From contig NZ_BMZM01000003.1 in NCBI RefSeq assembly GCF_014652795.1, forward strand, positions 62,001-126,000: DNA of 64,000 nt. Direction: 5' to 3'. Both the position numbers and the translations under genes were made by a program. This document shows, piece after piece, positions 54,133 to 63,847 of the stretch (positions within the stretch are counted from its first letter, which is position 1; each line of letters begins with the position of its first letter). The DNA is from Kushneria pakistanensis. Lineage in GTDB: Bacteria; Pseudomonadota; Gammaproteobacteria; Pseudomonadales; Halomonadaceae. A model generated the notes under the pieces. The model made no database searches and had not been told where the DNA came from. It saw only the letters and a program-made list of their open reading frames with translations.

Positions 54133-54858
54133 ATGAGTCTCAAGGTGGATCAGACGGCCACTGCCTTTACGTTCAAGGGCGGCATGCTGCCCATGACGGT
54201 CATGGAGCTTAATAGCTCGGACCCCGAACGTATCAGTGCGCAACTGGCAGGCAAGCTTAGCCAGTCGCCGGCTTTTTTTCAGCATACGCCAGTGGTATTG
54301 AGTGTTGAAAAACTCGATGATACCTCACTGGCGCTGGAGCGTCTTTGTGCCGTTTGTCGTTCGCACAAGCTGCTGCCGGTAGCGGTAAGGGGCGGAAGCG
54401 AAGGAATCAAGCAGTCGGCATGGGCGCTGGGGCTGGGCTGGTTTCCACCTCAGGAGTCACGCGAGTCGCGCACGCTGGCCTCGGTAGCGCCGCCGCCCCA
54501 GCCGGCCGCCGTGGTAGAAGCGTCCGGCAGCGGTGGTCGCATCTTTCGTGGCACGGTGCGCTCAGGGCAGCAGATCAGTGCCGCCGAGGGCGATCTGGTG
54601 GTCGTGGGCGCCGTCAATGCCGGTGCCGAGGTACTGGCTGCCGGTAGTGTCCATGTTTATGGCCCCTTGCGGGGGCGCGCCCTGGCAGGTATCCATGGTG
54701 ATCGTGAATGCGGCATCTTCTGTCATGAGCTGCATGCAGAGCTTTTGTCAGTGGCGGGCAATTACAAGCGCCTTGAGGATATCGACCCGTCACTGCTCAA
54801 CACGACGGTTCAGGTCAGACTCAGAGATGATCAGTTATCCATAGAAGCACTCGTCTGA
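54133..54858 (+). CDS. minC: Septum site-determining protein MinC
   Basis: This 241-residue division inhibitor has an N-terminal FtsZ-antagonist domain (TATAFTFKGGMLPMTVMEL) and a C-terminal beta-helix domain (GTVRSGQQISAAEGDLVVVGAV, GSVHVYGPLRGRALAG) that dimerises and binds MinD. Acting with MinD and MinE, it blocks polar FtsZ rings. It is the first gene of minCDE and divergent from the DUF349 gene. Confidence 0.96.
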   Translation: MSLKVDQTATAFTFKGGMLPMTVMELNSSDPERISAQLAGKLSQSPAFFQHTPVVLSVEKLDDTSLALERLCAVCRSHKLLPVAVRGGSEGIKQSAWALGLGWFPPQESRESRTLASVAPPPQPAAVVEASGSGGRIFRGTVRSGQQISAAEGDLVVVGAVNAGAEVLAAGSVHVYGPLRGRALAGIHGDRECGIFCHELHAELLSVAGNYKRLEDIDPSLLNTTVQVRLRDDQLSIEALV

Positions 54859-54902
54859 CCGCGAAGCCCACCTTACAACGCAACAGTTACAGGAAGCGCA
54901 TT

Positions 54903-55721
54903 TTGGCCAGGATCATCGTCGTTACATCAGGAAAGGGCGGGGTCGGCAAGACCACCAGCGCGGCAGCCATCGCTACCGGTCTGGCCTTGAGAGGCAACAA
55001 GACCGTCGTTATCGATTTTGATGTGGGCCTTCGTAATCTCGACCTGATCATGGGCTGCGAACGTCGCGTGGTCTACGACCTGGTCAACGTCATTCAGGGC
55101 GAGGCGGGGCTCAATCAGGCCCTGATCCGCGACAAGCGCTCCGACCATCTTTATATCCTTCCCGCTTCACAGACCCGCGACAAGGATGCCCTGACACTTG
55201 AGGGCGTTGAGCAGGTACTCGAAAAGCTGGCAGAGGATTTTGATTATATCGTATGTGACTCGCCTGCCGGGATAGAGCGTGGTGCGCAGCTGGCGATGTA
55301 TTTTGCCGATGAAGCCATCGTGGTGACCAACCCGGAAGTTTCTTCGGTACGTGACTCCGACCGCATTCTGGGGTTGCTGGCATCCAAGACACGTCGTGCC
55401 GAGCAGGCGCAGGACCCGGTCGTTGAGCGGCTTTTAATTACCCGCTATGACCCCAATCGGGTCGACAGCGGTGATATGCTGAATCTGGAAGATATCCAGG
55501 AAATTCTGGCGATCAAGCTGATCGGTCTGATTCCGGAGTCCGAGGCCGTGCTGCGCGCGTCCAACTCGGGGGTGCCGGTGACACATGATCAGGACAGCGA
55601 TGCCGGTCAGGCCTATAGTGATACCGTGGCCAGGCTTTTGGGAGATGAAAAGCCGCTACGCTTCCACCAGCTACAAAAGAAAAGTTTTCTGAGTCGGATC
55701 TTCGGCGGGGGGCGTCGGTGA
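54903..55721 (+). CDS. minD: Septum site-determining ATPase MinD (TTG start)
   Basis: This 272-residue ATPase has the deviant Walker [11 protein letters not shown] (K11 and K16), [14 protein letters not shown], and the C-terminal amphipathic membrane-targeting helix [12 protein letters not shown]. It binds membrane as an ATP dimer and recruits MinC. The start is TTG at 54903 with AGGAAG 6 nt upstream; no in-frame ATG precedes the P-loop. The 3' end overlaps minE by 4 bp. Confidence 0.96.
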   Translation: MARIIVVTSGKGGVGKTTSAAAIATGLALRGNKTVVIDFDVGLRNLDLIMGCERRVVYDLVNVIQGEAGLNQALIRDKRSDHLYILPASQTRDKDALTLEGVEQVLEKLAEDFDYIVCDSPAGIERGAQLAMYFADEAIVVTNPEVSSVRDSDRILGLLASKTRRAEQAQDPVVERLLITRYDPNRVDSGDMLNLEDIQEILAIKLIGLIPESEAVLRASNSGVPVTHDQDSDAGQAYSDTVARLLGDEKPLRFHQLQKKSFLSRIFGGGRR

Positions 55722-55972
55722 AACTACTGGAATTTCTAAAGCGTGAGCGCAAGAAGTCTGCGTCGGTTGCCAAGGAACGATTGCAGATCATCGTGGCGCA
55801 TCAGCGTGGTCAGCGTGGTCAGCCCGACTATATGCCCATGCTGGAGCGTGAGCTTCTTGAGGTGATCCGCCGCTATGTGGAAGTCGAGCAGGACGCCATC
55901 AATATCAGTCTGGACAGCGAGGATGACTGTTCGGTACTGGAGCTTAACGTGACCCTGCCCAACCGCGGCTGA
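55718..55972 (+). CDS. minE: Cell division topological specificity factor MinE (GTG start)
   Basis: This 84-residue protein begins [30 protein letters not shown], seen here as the membrane-targeting and MinD-activating segment (key residues L3-L4-F6, the RLQIIVAH strand/helix), and ends in the dimerisation domain. It stimulates MinD ATPase to drive pole-to-pole oscillation. The GTG start at 55718 overlaps the minD stop (GTGA), indicating coupled translation. Confidence 0.96.
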   Translation: MKLLEFLKRERKKSASVAKERLQIIVAHQRGQRGQPDYMPMLERELLEVIRRYVEVEQDAINISLDSEDDCSVLELNVTLPNRG

Positions 55973-55986
55973 ACATCCGCACGCAT

Positions 55987-56022
55987 GCGCCCTTTCAATG
56001 ACATCGAGCATTGAAAGGGCGC
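55987..56022 (+). terminator. Perfect 14-bp hairpin after minE
   Basis: GCGCCCTTTCAATG, loop of 8, CATTGAAAGGGCGC. It is 14 bp after the minE stop. The stem is very stable but has no T-run after it, so it may be a weak terminator or an mRNA 3' stabiliser. Confidence 0.6.
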
Positions 56023-56070
56023 TGTCGTCTGTACCTTCCTGTCCCGTGATTCTTGTCTGGAGCCACTGCC

Positions 56071-57519
56071 TTGTCGGCCAGCTTTCTCTTTCATGACTAT
56101 GAGACCTTCGGTGCTGACCCGCGCCGTGATCGTCCCTCCCAGTTTGCTGCCATCCGAACCGATGCGCAGTTCAATGAAATCGGTGAGCCCGAAGTCATCT
56201 ACTGCCGTCAGAGTGATGATTATCTGCCTCAGCCGGTGGCGTGCCTGTTGACCGGTATCACACCGCAACAGGCGTCGCGTCGCGGCGTACCCGAAACCGA
56301 GTTTGCCGGGCGCATTCTGGCCATGATGCAGCAGGGCGATACCTGCACGCTGGGATATAACTCGCTGCGCTTTGATGATGAAGTCACGCGCCATCTTTTC
56401 TATCGCAACTTCATTGACCCCTATGCGCGCGAGTGGCAAAACGGTAACTCTCGCTGGGACCTGATCGATGCCGTACGTGCCTTCTACGCACTGCGTCCAG
56501 AGGGCATCGAGTGGCCACGACGGGAAGATGGCAGCCCCAGTTTCAAGCTTGAAAAGCTCAGCGTGGCCAACGGTATCGAGCACGGCGATGCCCACGATGC
56601 GCTGGCCGACGTTCGGGCCACCATCGAGCTTGCGAAGCTTCTACGCTCGCGCAACGAAAAGCTCTTTGACTATCTGCTGGGGCTTCGCGACAAGCGCCGG
56701 GTCGCCTCTCTGCTGGACGTCAACACGCGAAAACCCATGCTGCACATCTCGCGGCGTTATCCGGCCAGTCGCGGCTGCAGCGCGCTGATTGCGCCACTGG
56801 CCATGCACCCGACCAACCCCAATGGGGTGATTGTGGTGGATCTGGCCATGGATCCGACGCCGCTGTTTGAACTGAGTCCCGAGGCCATTGCCGAGCGCGT
56901 CTTTGCCAGCGCCGATGAGCTTGCAGAAGGCACCACCCGTATTCCGCTCAAGGTGATCCATCTCAACCGCAGCCCGGTGCTGATGCCGATCAAGGCCGTG
57001 GATGACACCGTAGCCGAACGTCTGGGCATTGACCGGGCACAGGCCGAGCAGCACTGGCAGCAGCTCGCCGGCAGTGCTGATATCGCAACACGCGTGGCAC
57101 AGGCATTCAGTGGTGCGCCGCCGGAGCCGCCTTCCGATCCCGACCTGATGCTTTACTCGGGGGGCTTTTTCTCGGGCAGTGACAAGCGCGAGATGAGTCG
57201 TGTTCGGGAAACGCCGGTCGAGACGCTCGAGGCGCTGCGTCCTTCCTTTCAGGACCCCCGCCTGGAGGAGATGTTCTTTCGCTACAAGGCGCGTAACTAC
57301 CCCGAGGTGTTGAACAGCGAGGAGCGTGAGCGTTGGGAGAATGATCGCTGGGAGCGCATGAATGACCCGAAGGTGGCTGCCATGACGCTGACCGGCTTTG
57401 CCCGCGAGATCGAACGGCTCAACGGAGAGTTTGCGCACATGAGCGATGCCGATCGTCAGTGTATCGAAGAGCTGGTAATGCACGTTGAAGGCATGATGCC
57501 GCCGCAGGCCTTTGATTAG
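56071..57519 (+). CDS. sbcB: Exodeoxyribonuclease I
   Basis: This 482-residue DnaQ-like 3'-5' exonuclease has ExoI FHDYETFGADPRRDRPSQFAAIRTD (catalytic D and E in DxE; long motif shown by its key residues DYETFG), ExoII YNSLRFDDEV, and ExoIII EHGDAHDALADVRAT with the catalytic His and Asp. It degrades ssDNA in recombination and mismatch repair. The start appears to be TTG at 56071, with TGGAG 8 nt upstream; another TTG at 56053 is possible. No ATG fits. Confidence 0.93.
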   Translation: MSASFLFHDYETFGADPRRDRPSQFAAIRTDAQFNEIGEPEVIYCRQSDDYLPQPVACLLTGITPQQASRRGVPETEFAGRILAMMQQGDTCTLGYNSLRFDDEVTRHLFYRNFIDPYAREWQNGNSRWDLIDAVRAFYALRPEGIEWPRREDGSPSFKLEKLSVANGIEHGDAHDALADVRATIELAKLLRSRNEKLFDYLLGLRDKRRVASLLDVNTRKPMLHISRRYPASRGCSALIAPLAMHPTNPNGVIVVDLAMDPTPLFELSPEAIAERVFASADELAEGTTRIPLKVIHLNRSPVLMPIKAVDDTVAERLGIDRAQAEQHWQQLAGSADIATRVAQAFSGAPPEPPSDPDLMLYSGGFFSGSDKREMSRVRETPVETLEALRPSFQDPRLEEMFFRYKARNYPEVLNSEERERWENDRWERMNDPKVAAMTLTGFAREIERLNGEFAHMSDADRQCIEELVMHVEGMMPPQAFD

Positions 57520-57543
57520 GCCTGCAGCGTCACGGTTGAAGGC

Positions 57544-60300
57544 CTATTGCGGCGTGGTCAGGAAAGACTGCCAGGGGGCATCAGCAATATTGGCAGGTAC
57601 GGCACCATCGGCGCCTGTATTGAGCACCGGGCGGGCCCGTAGCGCCTGCCAGGCCATCTGAATATCCTCAGGGCGCTGACGGCTGACGGCGGCCGCCAGC
57701 TGCTCGCGACGGTCAAAGCCGGTCCAGCCGTGCGCCAGTTCCTGCCACAGGCGTGTACTCAACTGGCCCAAGCGTTGTTCTCGCTCGACAAGGCGCTCGG
57801 CAACGGCCTGCCGGTAGGGGCTGATACCTGCTTCGTCCACTCCCGTAACGATCTTGTCGAAACCCTGCAGGAATTGATCAATACGCGCCAGCAGGGTCGC
57901 CGTATCGTGATCCGGTGACTGTACCAACAGCGCCAGTCCGGGCGCTTCAAGCAGCGGCTGATAGCGCGCCGAAACGATATAGCCCAACTGCTGTTCGGTG
58001 CGCAGCTGATTGAAGAAGGGCGCACTGATCATCTGTCCCAGAATGGCCATGCAGGCCTGATCCGCCAGCGTACGGCCCTCACTTTGTAGATAGCGCAGAA
58101 TACCCGAGTCCTGTCGGCGGCTTTGCGGGCGCATCAGCGGCGGCGTCGCGCGAGGTGAAAGGACCGTCAGCTCGGGGATATCTGAAAGCGCTACCCCGGG
58201 TGAGAGCTGCGCCTGCAGGGTTTCGCCCAGCTGGCGGGTCTGGGTCGCCGTGATATTGCCGGCGGCCAGCGCCTGCACATGCAGCGCACTCAGCCACTGC
58301 TCACGAAAGTCCCGCAGCGCCCGGGGCGTGATCTCCTCCAGCGCTGCCAACCGGGCTTCACTGGGCCAGGTCGGTGTGATCAGGGTCTGCACCAGGGCGC
58401 GGTGGAGCTGCTCATGCAGGGCTGAACTGGGTTCGTCCTGCCAGCGCCGCTTGAGGCTGCGGCTAACGCGCTGAAAATGATGATCGTCAATCTCGCCGTG
58501 CATGAGTTGTTCAAGCGTCTGCGTCATCACCAGCGCCTGACGGTCGCGCCAGCCGGAGAGCGAGAGCGTCATGCCGCGGGCGTGGGCATGAGCGCTCATG
58601 CCCTGACCGGCCAGGCGGGCCGGGTACAATGCATCGGACAGGCTGTCTTCCAGCCACCGTGCCAGCAGCTCGGTCATGACCGCCCGTTGAACATTTTCAC
58701 CCGCCCTCGGACTCTGCAGGCTGATGCGCCACTCCACGCGTGGCGCGCCAAATGCTTTTGTCGCATGCAGCCACAGATCCAGCCCCGGCGTATCGATAAT
58801 GCATTCGGTACCCGCCGTGTCACTATCCAGCAGTGCAAGATCCTGCGCGATAAATTCGTTGGCCGCCGGCAGGGCAAGGCCATCAATGGCAATATTGCCA
58901 TCCGACTGACTGACGGGCGCGTATTGCCAGGGCGTGTCAAACCAGGGTGAGCGCTGTTCGCCCGTGACCTCCGGGCCGCTGTAAAGACGCAGCAGCCTGT
59001 CAGGCGTGATTGCGTTGAGATACTCATGGATGCGAGTACCGTCAAAGCCTTCCATCACAAAGCCTGCCCGACGCACATCCTCAATGGGATAGCGTGCCAT
59101 TGCCATCGACAGGCTGGTAGCCTGCTGGGCAGGTGTCTGACGCTGCTGAAAGCGAAACTGCTGCTCGACGACGCGGGCCTGCTCGTCATAGCGCCAGGCT
59201 TCCACGCCCTGGGTGCGAATGAGCTCAATCCAGGCCATGAGCGAGGCCTGAATCTCTTCCAGATGCTTGCTGCCCTGGGGCGTAAGTTCGATGTTGACCA
59301 TCAGGAAGGCGCGATGGCCATCGGCGCGGGCGCTGCCGGCAGAGAGGCCGTCTGCCCAGCCGCGCTGGCGCAGACATGCCAGCAGGCTGCCCGGAGCTTC
59401 ATGTCCGATCATGTGGGACAGAAATGACACCGGCTTGAGACGGTAGTCCCTTTCAGGATCGGGAATGGGAAAGAGAAAGCGTACCTGATGCTGATGTTGC
59501 AGCGATTGTACTGCGATTGCCGCGGGCAGTTGCTCATCGATGGCCAGTGGCTGGTCAATGGTGCGCGGTGTCAGGCCTTTATCAGGCACTTCACTGAAGT
59601 GATCCCGGGCCATGGCAGAGAGGGTCTCCAGCGACTGTGGGCCTGTCAGGACCAGTGACATGGTGTTGGCATCGTAGTGCGCGTCGTGGAAGGCTACGAG
59701 GGCGTCACGCAGGGACGCCTGCGGATGGTCCCGGAGCGTGTCGAGATTGCCGATGCTGAAGCGGTTATAGGGATGGTCGGGATTGAGTGCCTGACTCAGG
59801 GCGTCCTCGATGCGCCGGCCATCGTCCTGCAGTCGCGCCTGATACTCGGCATTGACGGCATGTCGCTCGCGCTCGACATAGGCTTCATCGAGCGTCGGGG
59901 CGATAAAAAAGCGGCTAAAGCGTGCCAGTGCCGGAGCAAAAGCCTCCGGTGCGATGTCAAAGAAGTAGTTGGTATCACGAGGCGCGGTAAAGGCGTTGTG
60001 ATGGCCGCCATGCTCGCTCAAAAACTGCTGATAGTCGTTGGGGTCAGGGTAGTGGTCAGTACCTAGAAAAAGCATGTGTTCAAGGAAATGCGCCAGGCCC
60101 GGAAATTGCGGGGGGTTGAAGGCGCTGCCGGTGGCCACATTCATCGCCGCGCCGGCACGTTCGGCTCTGGGGTCATGCACCAAAACGACCTGCAGGCCGT
60201 TGTCGAGCCTGAGCGGCTGATAGTCAGCGTCGTCACCCGGAGCGGGGATGATGCGATGGTTCTCTCCACTGCGGGAAGAAGTATTTGTCGTCATGGTCAT
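57544..60300 (-). CDS. M16 family zinc metalloprotease (pitrilysin-like)
   Basis: This 918-residue protease has the inverted zinc motif HFLEHMLFLG (HxxEH) near residue 77 and the distal Glu in ERHAVNAEYQARLQDD. Four M16-type half-domains are expected over this length, as in pitrilysin. No clear signal peptide is present, so it may be cytoplasmic. It degrades small proteins or peptides. Starts at 60300 (MTM) and 60294 are possible. It is downstream of the SRAP-like gene by 61 bp on the same strand. Confidence 0.9.
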   Translation of the reverse strand: MTMTTNTSSRSGENHRIIPAPGDDADYQPLRLDNGLQVVLVHDPRAERAGAAMNVATGSAFNPPQFPGLAHFLEHMLFLGTDHYPDPNDYQQFLSEHGGHHNAFTAPRDTNYFFDIAPEAFAPALARFSRFFIAPTLDEAYVERERHAVNAEYQARLQDDGRRIEDALSQALNPDHPYNRFSIGNLDTLRDHPQASLRDALVAFHDAHYDANTMSLVLTGPQSLETLSAMARDHFSEVPDKGLTPRTIDQPLAIDEQLPAAIAVQSLQHQHQVRFLFPIPDPERDYRLKPVSFLSHMIGHEAPGSLLACLRQRGWADGLSAGSARADGHRAFLMVNIELTPQGSKHLEEIQASLMAWIELIRTQGVEAWRYDEQARVVEQQFRFQQRQTPAQQATSLSMAMARYPIEDVRRAGFVMEGFDGTRIHEYLNAITPDRLLRLYSGPEVTGEQRSPWFDTPWQYAPVSQSDGNIAIDGLALPAANEFIAQDLALLDSDTAGTECIIDTPGLDLWLHATKAFGAPRVEWRISLQSPRAGENVQRAVMTELLARWLEDSLSDALYPARLAGQGMSAHAHARGMTLSLSGWRDRQALVMTQTLEQLMHGEIDDHHFQRVSRSLKRRWQDEPSSALHEQLHRALVQTLITPTWPSEARLAALEEITPRALRDFREQWLSALHVQALAAGNITATQTRQLGETLQAQLSPGVALSDIPELTVLSPRATPPLMRPQSRRQDSGILRYLQSEGRTLADQACMAILGQMISAPFFNQLRTEQQLGYIVSARYQPLLEAPGLALLVQSPDHDTATLLARIDQFLQGFDKIVTGVDEAGISPYRQAVAERLVEREQRLGQLSTRLWQELAHGWTGFDRREQLAAAVSRQRPEDIQMAWQALRARPVLNTGADGAVPANIADAPWQSFLTTPQ

Positions 60301-60361
60301 GGGTATCGATCTCGGTCGCGTGATCAGGGCCGGTAACCGGCCTGTACGCTGAAGGTGTCTT

Positions 60362-61069
60362 TTAGGGTGATCGGGGCCCGGTGGCCTGTATGGCACCGCG
60401 CGTGGCGGTCATCATGTGCCCTGTCGGGCGGGCGCAGTGCCAGTGCTGATTGGCCGGGTCATTGACCAGGCGCTCAACCGGAAAGGCGCCCAGCAGGGCA
60501 GAAGGTGCCGGAGCCAGCAGTTCACGTGCCTGCGTCAGTGGTGTCTCGGGAGAAAGCCAGGTCGTGGCCTGATCCGGTGCAATCACGGCAGGAAAGCGCT
60601 CGGTCAGGGGCGTAAGAGGCGCATCCACGCCGACCGTAATCAATGCCATGGAATCAAAGGCCGTTCGGGTGTCGGTCATGTAGCGACACCAGATGCCCGC
60701 CAGCATGAAGGGCTCGCGATCGGTCCGGGTGACCAGAAAGGGCTGTTTCTGTCGCGGCAGCTGTTTCCATATATAAACCCCCGAGACCGGAATCAGGCAG
60801 CGCCGAGCGCTGAAGGCTTCACGAAACATGCGTCTTTCATCCAGGGATTCTGCTCGCGCGCAGTGCGGGGCATGGTCCAGGACCTTGAGCCAGGCAGGCG
60901 TCATGCCCCAGAAGGCGCGTCCCAGATGGATATGGCCCTGTTCCAGACGCAGCATCGACAGCCAGCGCCTGGGCGCAAGGTTGGGACTGGCAATAATGGG
61001 ACTGTCGGTCACGATCCCATCCAGAAGCCGGGCGGTATTTAACGCTTCAATATATAAACGCCCTGCCAT
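60362..61069 (-). CDS. SRAP (YedK/HMCES-like) family protein lacking catalytic residues
   Basis: This 235-residue protein keeps the SRAP fold: NLAP (30-33), FWGMTPAW, RRCLIPVSGVYIWK, QPFLV, ERFPAVIAP and the NDPANQ tail. SRAP enzymes use Cys2 to crosslink abasic sites in ssDNA, but here the N terminus is MAGR, with Ala2. The active Glu of GxYEW is Ile100, and the His of the HDRxP motif is Thr156 (TERFP). The Asn of NARxE is Cys70. A pseudoenzyme or a new activity is implied. GGAGGGG precedes the ATG, so the start is secure. Confidence 0.85.
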   Translation of the reverse strand: MAGRLYIEALNTARLLDGIVTDSPIIASPNLAPRRWLSMLRLEQGHIHLGRAFWGMTPAWLKVLDHAPHCARAESLDERRMFREAFSARRCLIPVSGVYIWKQLPRQKQPFLVTRTDREPFMLAGIWCRYMTDTRTAFDSMALITVGVDAPLTPLTERFPAVIAPDQATTWLSPETPLTQARELLAPAPSALLGAFPVERLVNDPANQHWHCARPTGHMMTATRGAIQATGPRSP

Positions 61070-61274
61070 GGCAGCCCCTCCTGAAAACGCGAAGATAACA
61101 CCAGATATTTCAGCCGTATTAAGGAAAACTTTGAAATGTCATGTATCCATGCACAAGGATGGTTTACAGCCCCTGCATTTGCAGCCTCGGGAATAACTCT
61201 TGCTTTTAAAGACAGGCTGGATATGCTGTATGAAAACAGTGTTCGATCACAAAATATAACAGGCAGGAATTTTC

Positions 61275-61889
61275 ATGGCGCGCCCAAGACAGCATTCACC
61301 GGAAGAGCTGCACGCCAGCGTCATGGCGGCATGCGACAGCTGGCTCAAGCAACATCCCATACATGCCCTGTCCCTGCGCTCCATCGCTCGCGACGTTGGC
61401 TGTGCGCCCAGCACGCTGCTCAAGCTCTATGGCAGCTTCAACAATCTGCTTCAGTACGTCAACCTTGAAACGCTGGATAGCCTGAAAGCCCAGATTGATA
61501 CCTTTCAAGCCGGCACGCCCGATGAACGTCTGGGCGCGCTGGCGATGGCGTACTGGAAATTTGCTCATCGCTATCCCTACCGCTGGCAGCTGCTGTTTGA
61601 TTATCCGCTGGCCGAGGAAGGGGAGCTGGACACCCGTCAGGGCAGAATGATCGAGGCGCTGTTTTTGCGCGTCGAAGCCACGCTCAAGGAAGTACAGCCG
61701 CAGATGGCAGACCTTGAAGCCAGCCGTCTGGCCCGTACCCTGTGGGGCAGCGTTCACGGTCTTGTGCAGCTGGGGCTCAATGAGCGCCTGGGCTATGGCC
61801 AGGGGCAGGCGCTTGAGGTTACCGAGCTGCTGGATCAGCTTTTACACACCATTCTGGCGGGGCTGCGTGCCGGGGGGGCAGGTCGTTGA
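61275..61889 (+). CDS. TetR/AcrR family transcriptional regulator
   Basis: This 204-residue regulator has an N-terminal helix-turn-helix (LSLRSIARDVGCAPSTLLKLYGSFNNLL, key residues residues about 33-55) and an all-helical ligand/dimer domain with WGSVHGLVQLGL (WHG-type C-terminal domain). Its stop overlaps the start of the MFS-acyltransferase fusion by 3-4 bp, so it probably controls that gene and itself. CTGT-N6-ACAG (61226-61239), about 35 bp upstream, is a possible operator. CAGGAA precedes the ATG. Confidence 0.9.
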   Translation: MARPRQHSPEELHASVMAACDSWLKQHPIHALSLRSIARDVGCAPSTLLKLYGSFNNLLQYVNLETLDSLKAQIDTFQAGTPDERLGALAMAYWKFAHRYPYRWQLLFDYPLAEEGELDTRQGRMIEALFLRVEATLKEVQPQMADLEASRLARTLWGSVHGLVQLGLNERLGYGQGQALEVTELLDQLLHTILAGLRAGGAGR

Positions 61890-63847
61890 GAAATGCCCTG
61901 AATCTGATGCGCAGTCGCTTTTTTGCGCCCTTTTTCTGGACCCAAGCGCTGGGCGCCTTCAACGATAACGTTTTCAAGAACGTCCTGTTGCTGCTGGTGA
62001 CCTTCGTGGCCGTGCCTCGACTGGGCTGGGATGCCGGTCTGATCAACAATCTGGCCGCGGCACTTTTTATTCTGCCTTATCTGCTCTTTTCGGCGTGGGG
62101 CGGGCAGCTTGCCGATTACCGGGACAAGCGTCGACTGATTATTGCACTCAAATGGCTGGAGCTTGCCACCATGAGCTGCGCAGCGCTTGCCATCTGGCTG
62201 GACGCCTATGCACTGCTGCTGGGGCTTTTATTCATGATGGGCACACAGTCGGCGCTCTTCGGGCCGGTCAAGTACGCCATTCTGCCCCAGCACGTGCAGC
62301 GTACGGAGCTGGTACAGGCCAATGCCTGGGTCGAGATGGGCACCTTTCTGGCCATTTTGCTTGGCACGCTCGGCGCCGGCATCCTGATGGCCCTGGGCGG
62401 TAGTCAGGCACGCCTGCTGATTGGCGCGACGCTGGTCATTGTTTCCCTGTGCGGACTGGGCGCAGCACTGCTGGTGCCACCGGCGCCGGCACAGTCACGC
62501 GGACAGCTGAAGTGGCAGCCCTTGCGTGGCTCCTGGCAGGTGCTCTCGAGCGCCTGGCACACGCCCCGCATTTTTCGTGCCCTGATCGGCATCAGCATGT
62601 TCTGGTTTCTGGGCGCATGTTATCTGACGCAGCTGCCACTGTGGACGAGCCATGTCGTGCGCGGTCAGGCCGGGGCAGTCACCATGTTGCTGGCAGCCTT
62701 TGCCGTGGGCGTGGGGCTGGGATCGCTGATCTGTGCCCGCTTGTCGGCGGGCCGGCTGGAAGTGGGGCTGGTGCCCATCGGTGCCTTCGTGCTGGCCCTG
62801 GCCGGGTTTGATTTTGCCGCGCATCCTGCACTGGGTACGGGGATCAATACGCTGGCAGAGCTTGTCGCCATGCCACGCTTCTGGTGGATGCTGCTTGACC
62901 TGACCCTGATCGGGATAGGTGGCGGGCTTTATATCATTCCACTGTATACGCTGGTCCAGATTCGCAGCAGCGATGAACACCGGGCCCGCATGATTGCGGC
63001 CAACAATATTCTCAATGCGCTGTTCATGGTGCTGTCAGCGGCCTTTGGAGCCGTACTGATTGGCGTGCTGGGTATTTCCCTGCATGGATTCTTTGCCGCG
63101 CTGGCGGGCATTTCCCTGCTGATGGCACTGGTCTGCGCCGTGTTGCAGGCCCGTCCCATGATGCGCATCAGTATCTTCGTGCTGGTCCACATGTGGTATC
63201 GACTGCGGATCAGGGGAATTGAAAATATTCCCGACGAGGGGGCAGCGATTGTGGTCTGCAACCATGTCAGCTTCATGGATGCGCTTGTCATGGGTGGCGC
63301 AAGCCCCCGACCGCTGCGTTTTCTGATGGATAAGCCGATCTACGAGTCGCCATGGCTCAACTGGTTCTTTCGCATGGCCGGTGCCATTCCGGTGGCCTCC
63401 GAGCGCCGTGATCCCAAGGGCATGCGCCGAGCGCTGGATCTGGTCAGCAAGGCGCTGCAAAACGGCGAAGTGGTCATGCTCTTCCCTGAAGGCCGCCTGA
63501 CCCGTGATGGTCACATGAACGAGTTTCGACGCGGTATCGATCTGATTCTCAAGCGTGATCCGGTGCCGGTTGTACCGGCCGCGCTGTCGGGGCTCTGGGG
63601 ATCGTGGTCGTCGCGCTACGATGGCGTGCCCTTCAAGGGCATGCCGCGGCGTTTCCGTGCCAGGGTCTGTCTGAGTTTCGGGACGCCGGTGGCGTCGGAG
63701 ACGGTAACGCGCGAATCGTTGCAGGCAAGTGTTGCCGCGCTCAAGACCAGCATTGATAACCATGCCAGTAACAAGCCCTTCAAGGCGCCAGCCATGCTGG
63801 CAGATACTGACAACGTCACTGCAGGGCCGGCGCAGACACGGGATTAA
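61886..63847 (+). CDS. MFS transporter fused to 1-acylglycerol-3-phosphate acyltransferase (LplT-PlsC)
   Basis: This 653-residue protein has about 12 helices (residues 1-410) of the LplT type (FFAPFFWTQALGAFNDNVFKN is the typical opening; key motif GAFNDN), followed by a PlsC acyltransferase domain with NHVSFMD (HX4D) and FPEGRLTRDG. The acyl-ACP synthetase domain of longer fusions is absent. It likely flips lysophospholipids inward and re-acylates them. A TTG start at 61886 overlaps the TetR stop, with GGGGGG-CAGG upstream; ATG at 61907 is the alternative. Confidence 0.9.
   Translation: MRNALNLMRSRFFAPFFWTQALGAFNDNVFKNVLLLLVTFVAVPRLGWDAGLINNLAAALFILPYLLFSAWGGQLADYRDKRRLIIALKWLELATMSCAALAIWLDAYALLLGLLFMMGTQSALFGPVKYAILPQHVQRTELVQANAWVEMGTFLAILLGTLGAGILMALGGSQARLLIGATLVIVSLCGLGAALLVPPAPAQSRGQLKWQPLRGSWQVLSSAWHTPRIFRALIGISMFWFLGACYLTQLPLWTSHVVRGQAGAVTMLLAAFAVGVGLGSLICARLSAGRLEVGLVPIGAFVLALAGFDFAAHPALGTGINTLAELVAMPRFWWMLLDLTLIGIGGGLYIIPLYTLVQIRSSDEHRARMIAANNILNALFMVLSAAFGAVLIGVLGISLHGFFAALAGISLLMALVCAVLQARPMMRISIFVLVHMWYRLRIRGIENIPDEGAAIVVCNHVSFMDALVMGGASPRPLRFLMDKPIYESPWLNWFFRMAGAIPVASERRDPKGMRRALDLVSKALQNGEVVMLFPEGRLTRDGHMNEFRRGIDLILKRDPVPVVPAALSGLWGSWSSRYDGVPFKGMPRRFRARVCLSFGTPVASETVTRESLQASVAALKTSIDNHASNKPFKAPAMLADTDNVTAGPAQTRD

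Noticed and set aside
61226-61239. LexA-box-like CTGT...ACAG before the TetR gene
   Set aside because: The spacing is CTGT-N6-ACAG, two bases shorter than a LexA box (N8). It is kept only as a possible TetR operator.
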